From Shinella zoogloeoides (GTDB lineage: Bacteria > Pseudomonadota > Alphaproteobacteria > Rhizobiales > Rhizobiaceae): a stretch of 64,000 bases of DNA. The notes below the pieces were generated by a model, which saw only the letters and a program-made list of their open reading frames with translations, was not told the DNA's origin and ran no database searches. The stretch is from the NCBI RefSeq assembly GCF_020883495.1, contig NZ_CP086610.1:2709501-2773500 (forward strand), read 5' to 3'. Below are positions 1-8,738 of the stretch, one piece after another; the first letter of the stretch is position 1; each line of letters begins with the position of its first letter. A program made the position numbers and the translations under genes.

Positions 1-29
1 GTTCGCGACTTAATTATGATTAACTAAAG

Positions 30-57
30 AATCTACCGCTAATTAAGCGGAATTCAA
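30..57 (-). promoter_or_regulatory. Candidate promoter reading leftward out of the window
   Basis: On the minus strand a TTGAAT -35 (52-57) is separated by 16 bp from a TAGATT -10 (30-35), in a markedly AT-rich patch. It would start transcription near position 23 and serve the gene to the left of the window. In rhizobia ruvB is often followed by the ybgC-tol operon, so that is a reasonable guess. Just downstream lie two TTAA tetramers (10-13 and 20-23) with a 6-bp gap, one base short of the CtrA consensus. Between -35 and -10 is a small CCGCT/AGCGG inverted repeat (36-50). Confidence 0.4.
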
Positions 58-117
58 TTTCAAGGTGCCGGCACCGGCCGGATTTGCCAGCACCCCGGGA
101 AAAGCCCACGCTGCCCC

Positions 118-1158
118 TCACTCTTCCTCGGAGAACAGGCGGAACTGCGTCGCCTCGATATCCTTCGGCGGGGTGAGGCCGAGATGCTTCCAGGCATTGG
201 CGGTCAGCACGCGCCCGCGCGGCGTGCGCTGGATGAAGCCCTGCTGGATCATATAGGGCTCGATGATGTCCTCGATGGCGTCGCGCGGCTCGGAAAGCCC
301 CGCCGCGATGGTCTCGATGCCGACCGGGCCGCCGCCGAAATTGTGCGCGATCATCGAGAGGTAACGCCGGTCGAGCTGGTCGAGGCCCATATTGTCGACG
401 AGAAGCCGCGTCAGCGCCTCGTCGGCGATCTTCTGCGTCACCGCCTCCGCACGCGCCACTTCCGCGAAATCGCGCACACGGCGCAGGAGGCGGCCGGCGA
501 TACGCGGCGTGCCGCGGGCACGCCGGGCGATCTCGCGCGCGCCCTCGTCCGTCATGCCGAGGCCCATCAGCCGCGCGCCGCGGCGCACGATCGATTCCAG
601 TTCCTCGACGGTGTAGAAATTGAGCCGCACCGGAATGCCGAAGCGGTCGCGCAACGGCGTCGTCAGCAGGCCGAGGCGCGTGGTGGCGGCGACGAGCGTG
701 AATTTCGACAGGTCGATCTTCACCGAGCGCGCGGCCGGGCCTTCGCCGATGATGAGGTCGAGCTGGAAATCCTCCATGGCCGGATAGAGGATTTCCTCGA
801 CGGCCGGGTTGAGACGGTGGATTTCGTCGATGAAGAGCACGTCGCGCTCTTCCAGATTGGTGAGCAGCGCTGCAAGGTCGCCGGCCTTGGCGATGACCGG
901 GCCGGAGGTCGAGCGGAAATTGACGCCGAGCTCCTTCGCCATGATCTGGGCGAGCGTCGTCTTGCCGAGGCCGGGCGGGCCGACGAAGAGCACATGGTCC
1001 AGCGCCTCGCCGCGGTTCTTCGCCGCCTCGATGAAGATCTTCAGGTTCGCGCGCGCTTCCGCCTGGCCGGTGAAGTCGTCCAGCGTCTGCGGGCGCAGGG
1101 CCGTGTCGATATCCTCGCCGCGCTTGTCCGGCGAAAGCAGTCTGGTCTCGTCGCTCAT
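118..1158 (-). CDS. ruvB: Holliday junction branch migration helicase RuvB
   Basis: AAA+ ATPase that drives branch migration of Holliday junctions as hexameric rings flanking RuvA. The 346 residues are family-typical. Walker A is GPPGLGKTT with Lys66, Walker B is VLFIDEIH with Asp111 and Glu112, a sensor-1 stretch follows at about 155-172, and the C-terminal winged helix carries [11 protein letters not shown]. It starts 40 bp after the ruvA stop and is the last gene of the ruvC-vapB-vapC-ruvA-ruvB run, so it probably depends on promoters upstream of ruvC and/or vapB. Confidence 0.97.
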   Translation of the reverse strand: MSDETRLLSPDKRGEDIDTALRPQTLDDFTGQAEARANLKIFIEAAKNRGEALDHVLFVGPPGLGKTTLAQIMAKELGVNFRSTSGPVIAKAGDLAALLTNLEERDVLFIDEIHRLNPAVEEILYPAMEDFQLDLIIGEGPAARSVKIDLSKFTLVAATTRLGLLTTPLRDRFGIPVRLNFYTVEELESIVRRGARLMGLGMTDEGAREIARRARGTPRIAGRLLRRVRDFAEVARAEAVTQKIADEALTRLLVDNMGLDQLDRRYLSMIAHNFGGGPVGIETIAAGLSEPRDAIEDIIEPYMIQQGFIQRTPRGRVLTANAWKHLGLTPPKDIEATQFRLFSEEE

Positions 1159-1198
1159 TGCGCCCTAATCCCATTGTCCACGATGGAAGGCAACCGCA

Positions 1199-1816
1199 TC
1201 ACCGCGACAATTCCTTGAGGCCGAGGCGAATGAGCTTCGCGCTGTCGGCCCCCTCCCCGCCGTTCTTGAGCGCCGCCGCGACGGCATTGGCCGCCTGATC
1301 GCGCGAATAACCGAGATTGGTGAGCGCCGAGACGGCATCGGCCACCGGCGCGGAAGCCACCCCTTCGCCGATCTCCTGCTTCAGCCCGATGGAGGCCGAG
1401 GCTTCGCCGGCAAAGGCCGGCGCCTTGTTGCGCAATTCGGTGATGATGCGCACCGCCACCTTCGGCCCGACGCCCGGCGCACGCGACACCGCCGTCTTGT
1501 CCTGAAGCGCGATGGCGTTCGCCAGTTCCCCCGGCGTCAGCGTGGAGAGCACCGCCAGCGCCACCTTAGAGCCGACGCCCTGCACGCTCTGCAACAGGCG
1601 GAACCACTCCCGCTCCAGCGCGGTCAGGAAGCCGAAGAGGCGGAACTGGTCCTCCCGCACATAGGTCTCGATGAACAGCACCGCCGCCTCCCCGGCCGAG
1701 CCGAGCCTGCCGAGCGTGCGCGCCGAGCAATGGGCGACATAGCCGACGCCATGCACGTCGAGGACGACATGATCCTCGCCGATCTCGTCGATGGTGCCTT
1801 TGAGTTTGCCGATCAT
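1199..1816 (-). CDS. ruvA: Holliday junction DNA-binding protein RuvA
   Basis: RuvA forms tetramers that hold the four-way junction flat and load RuvB. The frame is open further upstream, but the ATG at 1816 is chosen because the family begins MIGKLKG; it gives 205 residues, the usual rhizobial length, and avoids overlap with vapC. The N-terminal OB-fold (about 1-63), helix-hairpin-helix region with [11 protein letters not shown], and C-terminal RuvB-contacting domain (about 155-205, [13 protein letters not shown]) are all present. The gap to the vapC stop is 10 bp, so ruvA is probably co-transcribed with the toxin-antitoxin pair. Confidence 0.95.
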   Translation of the reverse strand: MIGKLKGTIDEIGEDHVVLDVHGVGYVAHCSARTLGRLGSAGEAAVLFIETYVREDQFRLFGFLTALEREWFRLLQSVQGVGSKVALAVLSTLTPGELANAIALQDKTAVSRAPGVGPKVAVRIITELRNKAPAFAGEASASIGLKQEIGEGVASAPVADAVSALTNLGYSRDQAANAVAAALKNGGEGADSAKLIRLGLKELSR

Positions 1817-1826
1817 GGGAAATCCG

Positions 1827-2243
1827 TCAGGGATGGGTTTCGGGAGAGATGATGTCGAGCGCGGGGAAATAGGAGCGGTAACGCGCCGCATCGCGGGTGA
1901 GGAGCCGATGGGAACGGGCGACGGCATGGGCGCCGACGAGGAAGTCCGGCAGCGTGCGCTCGCGCAGGCCGCCCGCCCGGCGATAGGCGTAATGCGCCTT
2001 GCCGGCCGTGAAAGCCGCCTCATAGGAAACGGTTTCCCTGCGCATGCGCAGCCAGCCGAAAGCGAGGTTCAATTCCAGTTCGCTGAGCGGCGACGTCGCA
2101 AGTTCCGACCAGACCACGGGATGGAGCACCAACTCGCCTTCCTGTGCGCAGCGCTTCAGCGCCGCCAGCGACCAGACCCGCTGCGGCCGGTCAGGTCCGA
2201 GAATGTCGATCAGGACATTGGTATCAACGAGGGTCGAGGTCAT
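1827..2243 (-). CDS. vapC: VapC-type PIN-domain toxin (putative ribonuclease)
   Basis: A 138-residue PIN-domain protein. The expected acidic metal-binding residues are visible: Asp7 in LVDTNVLID, Glu47 in WSELA, Asp100 in [11 protein letters not shown] and a fourth Asp at 118. VapC proteins are Mg-dependent endoribonucleases, often cutting tRNA or rRNA, held inactive by the cognate antitoxin; the target of this one is unknown. The start codon lies inside the 3' end of vapB (20-bp overlap), the usual translationally coupled arrangement. The stop is 10 bp before ruvA, so toxin and ruvAB are probably on one transcript. All catalytic residues are intact and no frameshift is seen. Confidence 0.88.
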   Translation of the reverse strand: MTSTLVDTNVLIDILGPDRPQRVWSLAALKRCAQEGELVLHPVVWSELATSPLSELELNLAFGWLRMRRETVSYEAAFTAGKAHYAYRRAGGLRERTLPDFLVGAHAVARSHRLLTRDAARYRSYFPALDIISPETHP

Positions 2244-2484
2244 CGCGCGGCCCCCGCAGCCATTCGAAATACTCGTCCGGCGTCATGCCATCCAAATCCC
2301 ATGTGCCCTGCACGCTGGCGGCCCACGCCTCGAAATCCTCGAAGTCGGCCTTGCCGTCACCGACCTTGACCAGCATCACGCCGTCTTTGGAGACAACGAA
2401 ATCCACCTCCGACCCGGGCTCGATGGCGAGCCGGTCGCGGATATCCTTCGGGATCGTCACCTGACCCTTTTCCGTCACACGCAT
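2224..2484 (-). CDS. vapB: VapB-type AbrB/MazE-fold antitoxin
   Basis: An 86-residue protein whose N-terminal half (MRVTEKGQVTIPKDIRDRL) is a classic AbrB/SpoVT swapped-hairpin DNA-binding domain. The acidic, aromatic C-terminal half (around DFEDFEAWAAS and DEYFEWLRG) fits the toxin-binding tail of VapB antitoxins. It should bind VapC and, with it, repress its own promoter. A perfect 21-bp palindrome sits one base upstream of the ATG. The gene follows ruvC by 55 bp. Confidence 0.88.
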   Translation of the reverse strand: MRVTEKGQVTIPKDIRDRLAIEPGSEVDFVVSKDGVMLVKVGDGKADFEDFEAWAASVQGTWDLDGMTPDEYFEWLRGPRDDLDPR

Positions 2485-2485
2485 G

Positions 2486-2532
2486 GTAATACCTCTGAGG
2501 TATTACTTATCGCTGCAATAAGAACAAGTCAA
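2486..2532 (-). promoter_or_regulatory. vapBC promoter with overlapping palindromic operator and RBS
   Basis: On the minus strand a TTGACT -35 (2527-2532) and a TAAGTA -10 (2504-2509) are 17 bp apart. Overlapping the -10 and the predicted start is a perfect palindrome with arms GTAATACCTC (2486-2495) and GAGGTATTAC (2497-2506) around one central base. The GAGG inside it is also the only Shine-Dalgarno match for the vapB ATG at 2484. The predicted start near 2497 leaves a leader of about 13 nt. One short element thus carries promoter, operator and RBS, consistent with tight autoregulation by VapBC. Because ruvAB follow, it may also control part of their expression. Confidence 0.65.
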
Positions 2533-2539
2533 GAACAAA

Positions 2540-3052
2540 TCAGCCCGCAAGCTTGGCGAGGCGGCCGGAGAGGCCCTGGCGGTTGTGGGCGTGGCAGATG
2601 GCGATGGCAAGCGCGTCGGCCGCGTCGTTGCCGACGAAGGTGGCCTTGGGCATCAGCACCTTCAGCATCATGTGGATCTGCTGCTTCTCGCCATGGCCGA
2701 CGCCGATCACCGCCTTCTTGACGGCGTTCGGCGCATATTCGGCAACGCGCAGGCCCGCGCGGGCCGGCACCAGCATGGCGATGCCGCGCGCCTGTCCGAG
2801 CTTCAGCGTCGCGGTCGCGTCCTTGTTGACGAAGGTCTGCTCGACGGCGGCCTCGTCGGGCTGGTAGCTGTGCACGATCTCGGCAAGCCCGTCATGCAAC
2901 TGGCACAGACGCGAAGCGAGGTCCATGTCGCCGTCCGAGGTCACGGTGCCCGAGGCGACGAAGCGCAGCGAGTTGCCGAGCGTCTCGATAATGCCCCAGC
3001 CGGTGCGACGAAGCCCCGGATCGATGCCGATGATGCGAATCGTGTCCTGCAT
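2540..3052 (-). CDS. ruvC: Crossover junction endodeoxyribonuclease RuvC
   Basis: Dimeric resolvase that nicks Holliday junctions symmetrically. The 170 residues match the family. The four acidic metal ligands are present: Asp11 ([12 protein letters not shown]), Glu71 (AAVEQTF), Asp143 and Asp146 (GNDAADALA). It is the first gene of the minus-strand ruv cluster; its promoter should lie in the 159-bp AT-richer gap shared with the divergent oxidoreductase gene at 3212. Confidence 0.96.
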   Translation of the reverse strand: MQDTIRIIGIDPGLRRTGWGIIETLGNSLRFVASGTVTSDGDMDLASRLCQLHDGLAEIVHSYQPDEAAVEQTFVNKDATATLKLGQARGIAMLVPARAGLRVAEYAPNAVKKAVIGVGHGEKQQIHMMLKVLMPKATFVGNDAADALAIAICHAHNRQGLSGRLAKLAG

Positions 3053-3146
3053 GGTCCAACCCTAATCCTGTCGAACGGACCCTGCCAGCGAAATGTGAAC
3101 AAAACAAAAACAAAGCCATGCTTTGCAATTTCCGGAAAATCCTCGC

Positions 3147-3174
3147 TTGGATTTTAGAAAACTGAACCTACATG
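3147..3174 (+). promoter_or_regulatory. Candidate promoter of the LLM-class oxidoreductase gene
   Basis: TTGGAT (3147-3152) and TACATG (3169-3174) are separated by 16 bp, with a predicted start near 3181, about 30 nt before the ATG at 3212. An AGAGG about 11 nt before the ATG could be the RBS. Both hexamers are imperfect, so this is tentative. Confidence 0.4.
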
Positions 3175-3211
3175 GGAGAGCGATCAAATTCCCTTACAAG
3201 AGGCCGCTCCC

Positions 3212-4213
3212 ATGGTGCCCTTCTCCATCCTCGACCTGTCCCCGGTCATCGAAGGCGGCACCGTCGCCCAGTCGCTGGCAAATTCCCGCCGTCTGGCGCA
3301 GGAAGCCGAGGCGCATGGCTACAAGCGCTTCTGGCTCGCAGAGCATCACGGCATGCGCGGCATCGCCAGCGCCGCCACCTCCCTCGTCATCCAGCATGTC
3401 GCGGCGGGCACGGAAAAAATCCGCGTCGGTTCCGGCGGCATCATGCTGCCGAACCATTCGCCGCTCATCATCGCCGAACAGTTCGGCACGCTCGCCGCCC
3501 TCTTCCCCGGTCGCATCGACCTCGGCCTCGGCCGCGCCCCGGGCACGGACATGCGCACCGCGCAGGCGCTGCGCCGCAACCTCGACAGCGCCGCCAACAA
3601 TTTCCCGCAGGACGTCATCGAGCTGATGCAGCTTATGGGACCGCCGAACCCGGAGCAGAAGGTCATCGCCGTGCCGGGCGCGAACAGCAACGTGCCCGTC
3701 TGGCTGCTCGGCTCCAGCCACTATTCGGCGCATCTGGCCGGTATGCTCGGCCTGCCCTTCGCCTTCGCCTCGCATTTCGCGCCGGACATGCTGCCGACGG
3801 CGCTGGAAATCTACCGCGAACGCTTCGAGCCGTCGCAATATCTCGACAAGCCGCATGCCATGGTGGGCGTGATGGGCGCGGCGGCCGACACGGATGCGCA
3901 AGCCGACCACCTCTTCACCTCCATGCAGCAATCCTTCGTGCGCCTGCGCCGCGGCACGCCGGACGCCTTCCCGCCGCCGGTCGAGAGCATGGATAGCCTC
4001 TGGAGCGAGCAGGAGCGCATCATGGTGGAGCACACGCTGCAATATGCCGTCGTCGGCGGGCCCGCGAAGATAGAACGCCGCATCGCCGATTTCCTGGCGC
4101 TGACCAAGGCGGACGAACTGATCGTCTCCATGCCGATCTACGACATGGAGGCGCGGGTGAAATCCCTGCGGCTCTTCGCCGGGGCGCAGCAGGCGCTTGC
4201 CAAGGCGGCATGA
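3212..4213 (+). CDS. LLM-class (luciferase-like) flavin-dependent oxidoreductase
   Basis: A 333-residue protein of the bacterial luciferase-like monooxygenase fold, in the subgroup that begins with a short strand and FSILDLSPV, then [10 protein letters not shown] near residue 40 and [39 protein letters not shown] (positions about 76-112), which forms the flavin cleft. These enzymes use reduced FMN or F420; alphaproteobacteria generally use FMN. The substrate cannot be inferred. The gene is monocistronic: divergent from ruvC and closed by a strong terminator before convergent yebC. Confidence 0.85.
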   Translation: MVPFSILDLSPVIEGGTVAQSLANSRRLAQEAEAHGYKRFWLAEHHGMRGIASAATSLVIQHVAAGTEKIRVGSGGIMLPNHSPLIIAEQFGTLAALFPGRIDLGLGRAPGTDMRTAQALRRNLDSAANNFPQDVIELMQLMGPPNPEQKVIAVPGANSNVPVWLLGSSHYSAHLAGMLGLPFAFASHFAPDMLPTALEIYRERFEPSQYLDKPHAMVGVMGAAADTDAQADHLFTSMQQSFVRLRRGTPDAFPPPVESMDSLWSEQERIMVEHTLQYAVVGGPAKIERRIADFLALTKADELIVSMPIYDMEARVKSLRLFAGAQQALAKAA

Positions 4214-4216
4214 CAA

Positions 4217-4249
4217 AAAGGCCGGAAGCGCGTCGCGCTCCCGGCCTTT
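4217..4249. terminator. Bidirectional terminator between oxidoreductase gene and yebC
   Basis: AAAGGCCGG (4217-4225) pairs with CCGGCCTTT (4241-4249), and an inner AGCGCG/CGCGCT extends the stem. Flanking A and T stretches allow use from both strands, fitting the convergent genes on each side. Confidence 0.8.
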
Positions 4250-4271
4250 CTCATTAAGCATCCGCCGTCGA

Positions 4272-5018
4272 TCACGCCGAAAGCTTGGCCATGACCTCGT
4301 CGGAAACCTCGAAGTTCGAATAGACGTTCTGCACGTCGTCGTCGTCTTCCAGCGTGTCGATGAGCTTCATCAGCGACTGCGCCTTTTCCTCGTCGACCGG
4401 CACGGTGTTCTGCGCCTTCCAGATCGCCTTGACCGTCTCGGCTTCGCCGAGCGTGTCTTCCAGCGCCTTGGAAACGTCGCCGATATCCTCGAAGCCGCAG
4501 ATGATCGTGTGGCCGTCCTCGTCCGTCGTCACGTCCTCGGCGCCGGCGTCGATTGCGGCTTCCATGACGGCGTCGGCGCTGCCGACCGAGAGCTTGTAGG
4601 TGATTTCGCCAACGCGATCGAAGGAGAAGGAGACCGAGCCGGTTTCACCGAGCGCCCCGCCGGCCTTGGAGAAGGTCGAGCGGACGGAGGAAGCGGTGCG
4701 GTTGCGGTTGTCGGTCAGCGCCTCGACGATGACGGCGACGCCGCCCGGGCCGTAACCCTCGTAGCGGACTTCCTCGTAGTTCTCGCTGTCTGCACCGGAA
4801 GCCTTCTTGATGGCGCGCTCGATATTGTCCTTGGGCATGGACTGTGCCTTGGCGTTCTGGATCGCCAGACGCAGGCGGGCGTTCATGGCCGGGTCGGGCA
4901 GGCCGGTCTTGGCCGCAACCGTGATTTCACGGGCGAGCTTGGAGAACATTTTCGACCGCACGGCGTCCTGCCGACCCTTGCGATGCATGATATTCTTGAA
5001 CTGTGAATGGCCAGCCAT
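4272..5018 (-). CDS. yebC: YebC/PmpR-family protein
   Basis: A 248-residue member of the YebC/PmpR family, starting with the diagnostic [18 protein letters not shown]. Family members have been described as DNA-binding regulators and more recently as translation factors that help ribosomes through proline-rich stretches; both come from other bacteria. Three-domain architecture at full length: basic N-terminus, [20 protein letters not shown] near 90-110, and an acidic C-terminal domain. Its association with ruvCAB is widely conserved. A TATAAG on the minus strand near 5120-5125 could be a -10 but lacks a convincing -35. Confidence 0.93.
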   Translation of the reverse strand: MAGHSQFKNIMHRKGRQDAVRSKMFSKLAREITVAAKTGLPDPAMNARLRLAIQNAKAQSMPKDNIERAIKKASGADSENYEEVRYEGYGPGGVAVIVEALTDNRNRTASSVRSTFSKAGGALGETGSVSFSFDRVGEITYKLSVGSADAVMEAAIDAGAEDVTTDEDGHTIICGFEDIGDVSKALEDTLGEAETVKAIWKAQNTVPVDEEKAQSLMKLIDTLEDDDDVQNVYSNFEVSDEVMAKLSA

Positions 5019-5188
5019 GGCACCCCTGTCTTGGTTTGGCGCCCTTGATTTCGGTCGCCGGTCTTTGAGCGGGACAGGACGACCGCGGTGACGCGCCGGC
5101 CTGCTGCCCCGATTTTTGGAATGCCGCCTTATAATTTCATTGTCGCCGCGCGTCCAGCAGTCCCGGCGAACAAAGCGACAGAGCCGTT

Positions 5189-5686
5189 TCAGTCCGCTTT
5201 TGTGCGGGCGCGGCTGAGCAGGAACGAGTGGCCGTCATTGCGCTCGCAGGTCAAACCCGTGCGCTCGGAGTAGCAGGTGAAGGGCCCGCCGCGCCAGACC
5301 TCGCCGTAGTCGAGGGTCTTCTCAGCGCTACAGCAGCCCTGGTCGCCGACATCGGAAAGCACCCGGCCCTTGCCGCTGCGGCCGAGAATGGCGCGCACAT
5401 ATTTCGGCTCGATCCGGTCACAGGAAAGCTCCGGCCCGCCATCCTCCGGCTCATAGACGTCGGTTCCGCCCTCGGGAATGTAGATGCAGCCGATATTGCC
5501 GGAGGGCATGATGAATTCGTCCGCGACGCCAAGGCCGCGCGCCGGGGCCTTCTCCACCGGCTGTTTGCCCGTTTCGCGCGGCTGGCTGGATTCCACTGCC
5601 GGCTCGCCGGGCGTCGGCGCGCCGCTGGCAAGGGCCACGCTGCAGGAAAGGAAAAGGACGGGCAAGGCAGGCAGAAGACGCAGCAT
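5189..5686 (-). CDS. Secreted protein of the DUF6636 type, function unknown
   Basis: The ATG at 5686 is preferred because the protein then begins with a clean signal peptide ([21 protein letters not shown]), giving 165 residues; an ATG 57 bp upstream would bury it. After a Pro/Glu-rich linker comes a small cysteine-containing domain with [45 protein letters not shown] and [16 protein letters not shown]. That spacing resembles the DUF6636 family, usually exported with paired cysteines. I recognise no enzymatic motif. It follows the metallophosphoesterase gene on the same strand, with 78 bp between. Confidence 0.7.
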   Translation of the reverse strand: MLRLLPALPVLFLSCSVALASGAPTPGEPAVESSQPRETGKQPVEKAPARGLGVADEFIMPSGNIGCIYIPEGGTDVYEPEDGGPELSCDRIEPKYVRAILGRSGKGRVLSDVGDQGCCSAEKTLDYGEVWRGGPFTCYSERTGLTCERNDGHSFLLSRARTKAD

Positions 5687-5764
5687 CGCAAGGCTCCGGT
5701 ATCGAATGCCCGGGAGAATACGAATCCCCCGGCCGTTCGGCAAGCGGTGCGCGCCGCGCGAAAC

Positions 5765-6589
5765 TCAGCGCCAGAAATCCGGCACCGTCTCGGCAAGGCG
5801 CGGGCCGAGGCGCAGCGGCGCGACCTTCTCGGCAAGCCCCGTACGGTCGGAAATCTCGACCGCCATCCCGCAGATCGTGGCGGGGCCGGACGCCGCCTCG
5901 AAACGGCCCTTGGGCATTTTCGAGATGAAGCGGTTCAGCGGCTCTTCCTTGTCCATGCCGAGCGAAGAATCGTAGTCGCCGCACATGCCGGCATCGGACA
6001 TATAGGCGGTGCCGCCGTTGAGAATCTGGCAATCGGCGGTCGGCACATGGGTATGCGTGCCGACGACGACGCTGGCGCGCCCGTCGACGAAATGGCCGAA
6101 GCACTGCTTCTCGCTCGTCGCTTCCGCATGGAAATCGAAGATGACCGCATCGGCCTGCTCGCCGAGCGGGCAGGAGGCGAGGATCGTTTCCCCCGCCGTG
6201 AAGGGATCGTCCAGCTCGGGATGCATGAAGACGCGGCCCATGATGTTGGCGACGAGCACGCGCGCACCGTTGCGGGCAATGAAGAGGTTCGCACCGCGGC
6301 CGGGCGTGCCGGCCGGATAATTGGCGGGGCGCAGGAACTGATCGTGCCGACCGGCAAAGCCGACGGCCTCCTTCTGGTCCCAGACATGGTTGCCTGTCGT
6401 CACCACGTCTGCACCGGCATTGACCGTCTCAAGGAAGATATCCTCCGTGATGCCGAAGCCGCCGGCGGCGTTCTCTCCGTTGACGACGACGAAATCCAGC
6501 CTGAAATCGCTGATCAGGCCCGGCAGGCGCTCCCAGACGGCCGTCCGCCCGGTCTTGCCCACCATGTCGCCGAGAAAGAGAAAACGCAT
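5765..6589 (-). CDS. YmdB/TIGR00282-family metallophosphoesterase
   Basis: A 274-residue calcineurin-like phosphoesterase of the TIGR00282 (YmdB) family. The dinuclear metal-site motifs are visible: FLGDMVGK at the N-terminus, VVNGENAAGG near 40, TTGNHVWDQKE near 66 and GTHTHVPTADCQI near 176. In Bacillus, YmdB hydrolyses 2',3'-cyclic nucleotides and influences biofilm decisions; the role in rhizobia is not established. It lies 9 bp after the 5-formyl-THF cyclo-ligase gene, so the two are almost certainly one operon. Confidence 0.88.
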   Translation of the reverse strand: MRFLFLGDMVGKTGRTAVWERLPGLISDFRLDFVVVNGENAAGGFGITEDIFLETVNAGADVVTTGNHVWDQKEAVGFAGRHDQFLRPANYPAGTPGRGANLFIARNGARVLVANIMGRVFMHPELDDPFTAGETILASCPLGEQADAVIFDFHAEATSEKQCFGHFVDGRASVVVGTHTHVPTADCQILNGGTAYMSDAGMCGDYDSSLGMDKEEPLNRFISKMPKGRFEAASGPATICGMAVEISDRTGLAEKVAPLRLGPRLAETVPDFWR

Positions 6590-6598
6590 CGATCTGCC

Positions 6599-7195
6599 TT
6601 ATGAAACCTGTTGGAACATGCTGAGGCCGCTTTCCGTGAGAATGCCATCGAGGGGCACGTCATGCGGCTCGGCGGGTACTGATGCCACTTCCTGGCAGTC
6701 GAACGCAATGCCGATGAGCTTCGGCACGCGGCCTTTCGCCTTGAGGCGGTCGATCGCCCGGTCGTAATGCCCCGCGCCATAGCCGATGCGATGCCCGGTC
6801 CGGTCGAAGGCGGAGAGCGGCACGAGCAGGATATCCGGGTCGAGTACCGCCGCTTCCGGCCCCGGGCCGGTGGTGCCGAAGCCGGTCTTCACGACCGGCG
6901 CGCCGACGACGAGTTCACGGAAGACGATGGTCTCGCGGTCGAGCACCACCGGCAGGCAGAGCCGCGCGCCGCGGCTGCGCAGATGCGCCATCAGCGGCCG
7001 GATATCCGCCTCCGAGCGGATCGGCCAGAAGCCGGAAATCACCGTGCCGGGATCGAATGCGATGCGGTCGCCCGCAAGCTCGACCATGGCGAGGCTGCCC
7101 TCGATGCGTGTCTCGGGCGTCATCGCATCGCGCAGCGCCAGCCGCTCGTTGCGGATCGCCGCCTTCTGTTCCTTGGGGGTCGTGTGGGTCGTCAC
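6599..7195 (-). CDS. 5-formyltetrahydrofolate cyclo-ligase
   Basis: A 198-residue enzyme of the 5-FCL family (ygfA/fau in E. coli), which uses ATP to convert 5-formyl-THF into 5,10-methenyl-THF. The hallmark RIGYGAGHYDRAID is near 135-150, and LVPLSAFDRTGHR precedes it. Across proteobacteria this gene commonly lies next to zapA and the 6S RNA gene. Here zapA and 6S RNA are about 2.8 kb away on the same strand, with three other genes interposed. Confidence 0.92.
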   Translation of the reverse strand: MTTHTTPKEQKAAIRNERLALRDAMTPETRIEGSLAMVELAGDRIAFDPGTVISGFWPIRSEADIRPLMAHLRSRGARLCLPVVLDRETIVFRELVVGAPVVKTGFGTTGPGPEAAVLDPDILLVPLSAFDRTGHRIGYGAGHYDRAIDRLKAKGRVPKLIGIAFDCQEVASVPAEPHDVPLDGILTESGLSMFQQVS

Positions 7196-7381
7196 GGGTC
7201 GCTCCAGCTTGTCTGCCGTGGCTTACCAGCTAGCAGCGCCGAAAGGCAAATCCGCCTCGCTTTGCGACATGACAGGCCCCTGTCCCACGATGGCACAGTG
7301 CGGCGCAAAACGGCCGCCTGCCGTTAAGCATCGGCACAGCTTGTACTTTCCCCACCGCCCGCGCGCCCTTAAGGCGGGCGC

Positions 7382-7606
7382 ATGATGCCCCCGGAAAATA
7401 CCCCTTCTTCCCCGCCGGAACTGACCGAAATCGAGAAACGGTGCCTCAGCCTTGCCGCCAACGGCAGGACGCCGACCGATATCGTGCGTGAATTCGACCT
7501 GACCACCGCATGCGTGAACGATATCCTGCGAAGCGCCGTCGAAAAGCTCGGCGCCCGCAACATCGTCGGCGCGATCACCCGCGCCGCGCGGCTCAATCTG
7601 CTCTAG
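7382..7606 (+). CDS. Small LuxR-type helix-turn-helix protein
   Basis: A 74-residue protein that is almost entirely one GerE/LuxR-type DNA-binding domain: LTEIEKRCLSLAANGRTPTDIVREF, then TTACVNDILRSAVEKLGARNIVGAI, the expected four-helix pattern. There is no receiver or ligand domain, so it is a stand-alone HTH whose activity may be set by abundance or a partner. Two consecutive ATGs (7382 and 7385) are possible starts. An AAGG Shine-Dalgarno match falls inside a GC-rich inverted repeat (CGCCC/GGGCG) just upstream. Its targets are unknown. Confidence 0.75.
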   Translation: MMPPENTPSSPPELTEIEKRCLSLAANGRTPTDIVREFDLTTACVNDILRSAVEKLGARNIVGAITRAARLNLL

Positions 7607-7634
7607 CGCTTTGTCTTGCCCGCATCGTCCGCCG

Positions 7635-7654
7635 CCGAAGCGATCTCGCTTCGG
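7635..7654. terminator. Hairpin between convergent LuxR-type and SorC-type genes
   Basis: CCGAAGCGA (7635-7643) and TCGCTTCGG (7646-7654) form a perfect 9-bp stem with a 2-base loop, in the 59-bp gap between the two convergent stops. No proper T-run follows on either strand, so a terminator role is inferred from position only. Confidence 0.45.
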
Positions 7655-7665
7655 CCGGAAATGCT

Positions 7666-8649
7666 TTAGACAGCGCCATCTTCCGCGAGGCGCAGCATGG
7701 CCATCGCCGCCCCCTCGTCGGTGATCAGCGTGTTGCAGCCGACGCGGCGGATCGTGGCGCGGATGGCCGGCGCACGGTGCGCGCCGCCGGAGACCAGCAC
7801 GATATGCCGCGCCTTCTTCACCGTATCGAGGTCGATGGACATGACGCGGTGGCGGATCGGGTGATCGATGGTACGGCCCTCGGCATCGAGGAAATTGCAC
7901 ATCGTATCGCACACGCAGCCGGCGGCGATCAGTTCGTCAAGCTCATGACGGGCGATGAAGTCGCGCGACAGCGAGCTTGCCCGCGGGCCGATATCGCCGC
8001 AGCTCACCACGGCGATATCCATGTTCTCGGCGAGATCGAACAGCGTCTTCAGGCCGCATTTCTCGATGAGGCTGCGCTTGGTCTCGCCGCTGTCGACCAG
8101 AAGCGGCGCAAGGAACAGGTAGCATTCCGCCCCAAGCTGGCTCGCGAGCTGCCAGGTATATTCGATAGGATTGATATGGTGCGCTTCCACCACGCCCCCG
8201 AGCAGCGAGACGACCTTGACGCGCTCGCGCCGCGCGGGGCGGAAGCTGGCAAGCGAGGCCGTCAGCGTGCGCCCCCAGCCGACACCGACGGTGCAATCGT
8301 CCGGGATCGCCTCCGTGAGGAACTGGCCGAGCGCGAGGCCGACGCTCTTGGCCGTCGCCTCCGCGCTGTTCGCCGCCGGCACCACCACCGCCTCGTCCAG
8401 TCCGTAGGCCTTTTCCAGCCGCACGGCGAGTTCGACGCAATCGGCAATGCCCTCGTTGATCCAGATCTGCACCTCGGAGCGCTTCAGCGCCTCGTCGAGC
8501 ATGCGAATGACGGTGGTGCGGCTGACGCCGATCTTCTCCGCCACGTCCTTCTGGGTAAGGCCCTGATTGTAATAGAGCCACGCCGCCCGCAGCCGGAGCG
8601 CCGCCGACTCCGAATAGGCCGTGTGTGTGTCGCGCCGAAGCCTTGCCAC
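7666..8649 (-). CDS. SorC/DeoR-type sugar-binding transcriptional regulator
   Basis: Regulator with an N-terminal HTH (LYYNQGLTQKDVAEKIGVSRTTVIRML) and a C-terminal SorC-type sugar-binding domain (VGVGWGRTLTASLASF near 140, VVSLLGGVVEAHHINP near 170, SIDLDTVKKARHIVLVSGGA near 280). A GTG at 8649 is preferred because AGAGGGAG lies at good spacing before it and MARLRRDTH matches the expected N-terminus (327 residues). An ATG at 8712 is in frame but has no RBS. Divergent to transaldolase across 283 bp, so control of tal by a sugar phosphate is likely. AAGCA/TGCTT arms at 8727-8740 overlap the tal -35 and could be the operator. Confidence 0.85.
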   Translation of the reverse strand: MARLRRDTHTAYSESAALRLRAAWLYYNQGLTQKDVAEKIGVSRTTVIRMLDEALKRSEVQIWINEGIADCVELAVRLEKAYGLDEAVVVPAANSAEATAKSVGLALGQFLTEAIPDDCTVGVGWGRTLTASLASFRPARRERVKVVSLLGGVVEAHHINPIEYTWQLASQLGAECYLFLAPLLVDSGETKRSLIEKCGLKTLFDLAENMDIAVVSCGDIGPRASSLSRDFIARHELDELIAAGCVCDTMCNFLDAEGRTIDHPIRHRVMSIDLDTVKKARHIVLVSGGAHRAPAIRATIRRVGCNTLITDEGAAMAMLRLAEDGAV

Positions 8650-8738
8650 GTCGTCTCCCTCTGTCCGCTTTCGTCCGGGCGACCTTAGCACATCCGGCGA
8701 GGAATGCGACATATGTTCAGAAGATTAAGCAAAAGTGC

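Noticed and set aside
10..23. CtrA box near the left edge
   Set aside because: TTAA-N6-TTAA has a 6-base rather than 7-base spacer, and the position is downstream of the predicted start. Kept only as a remark in the promoter entry.
8650..8712. ATG start for the SorC-type regulator at 8712
   Set aside because: No Shine-Dalgarno precedes it, and the added 21 residues are unlike the family; the GTG at 8649 has a good RBS.
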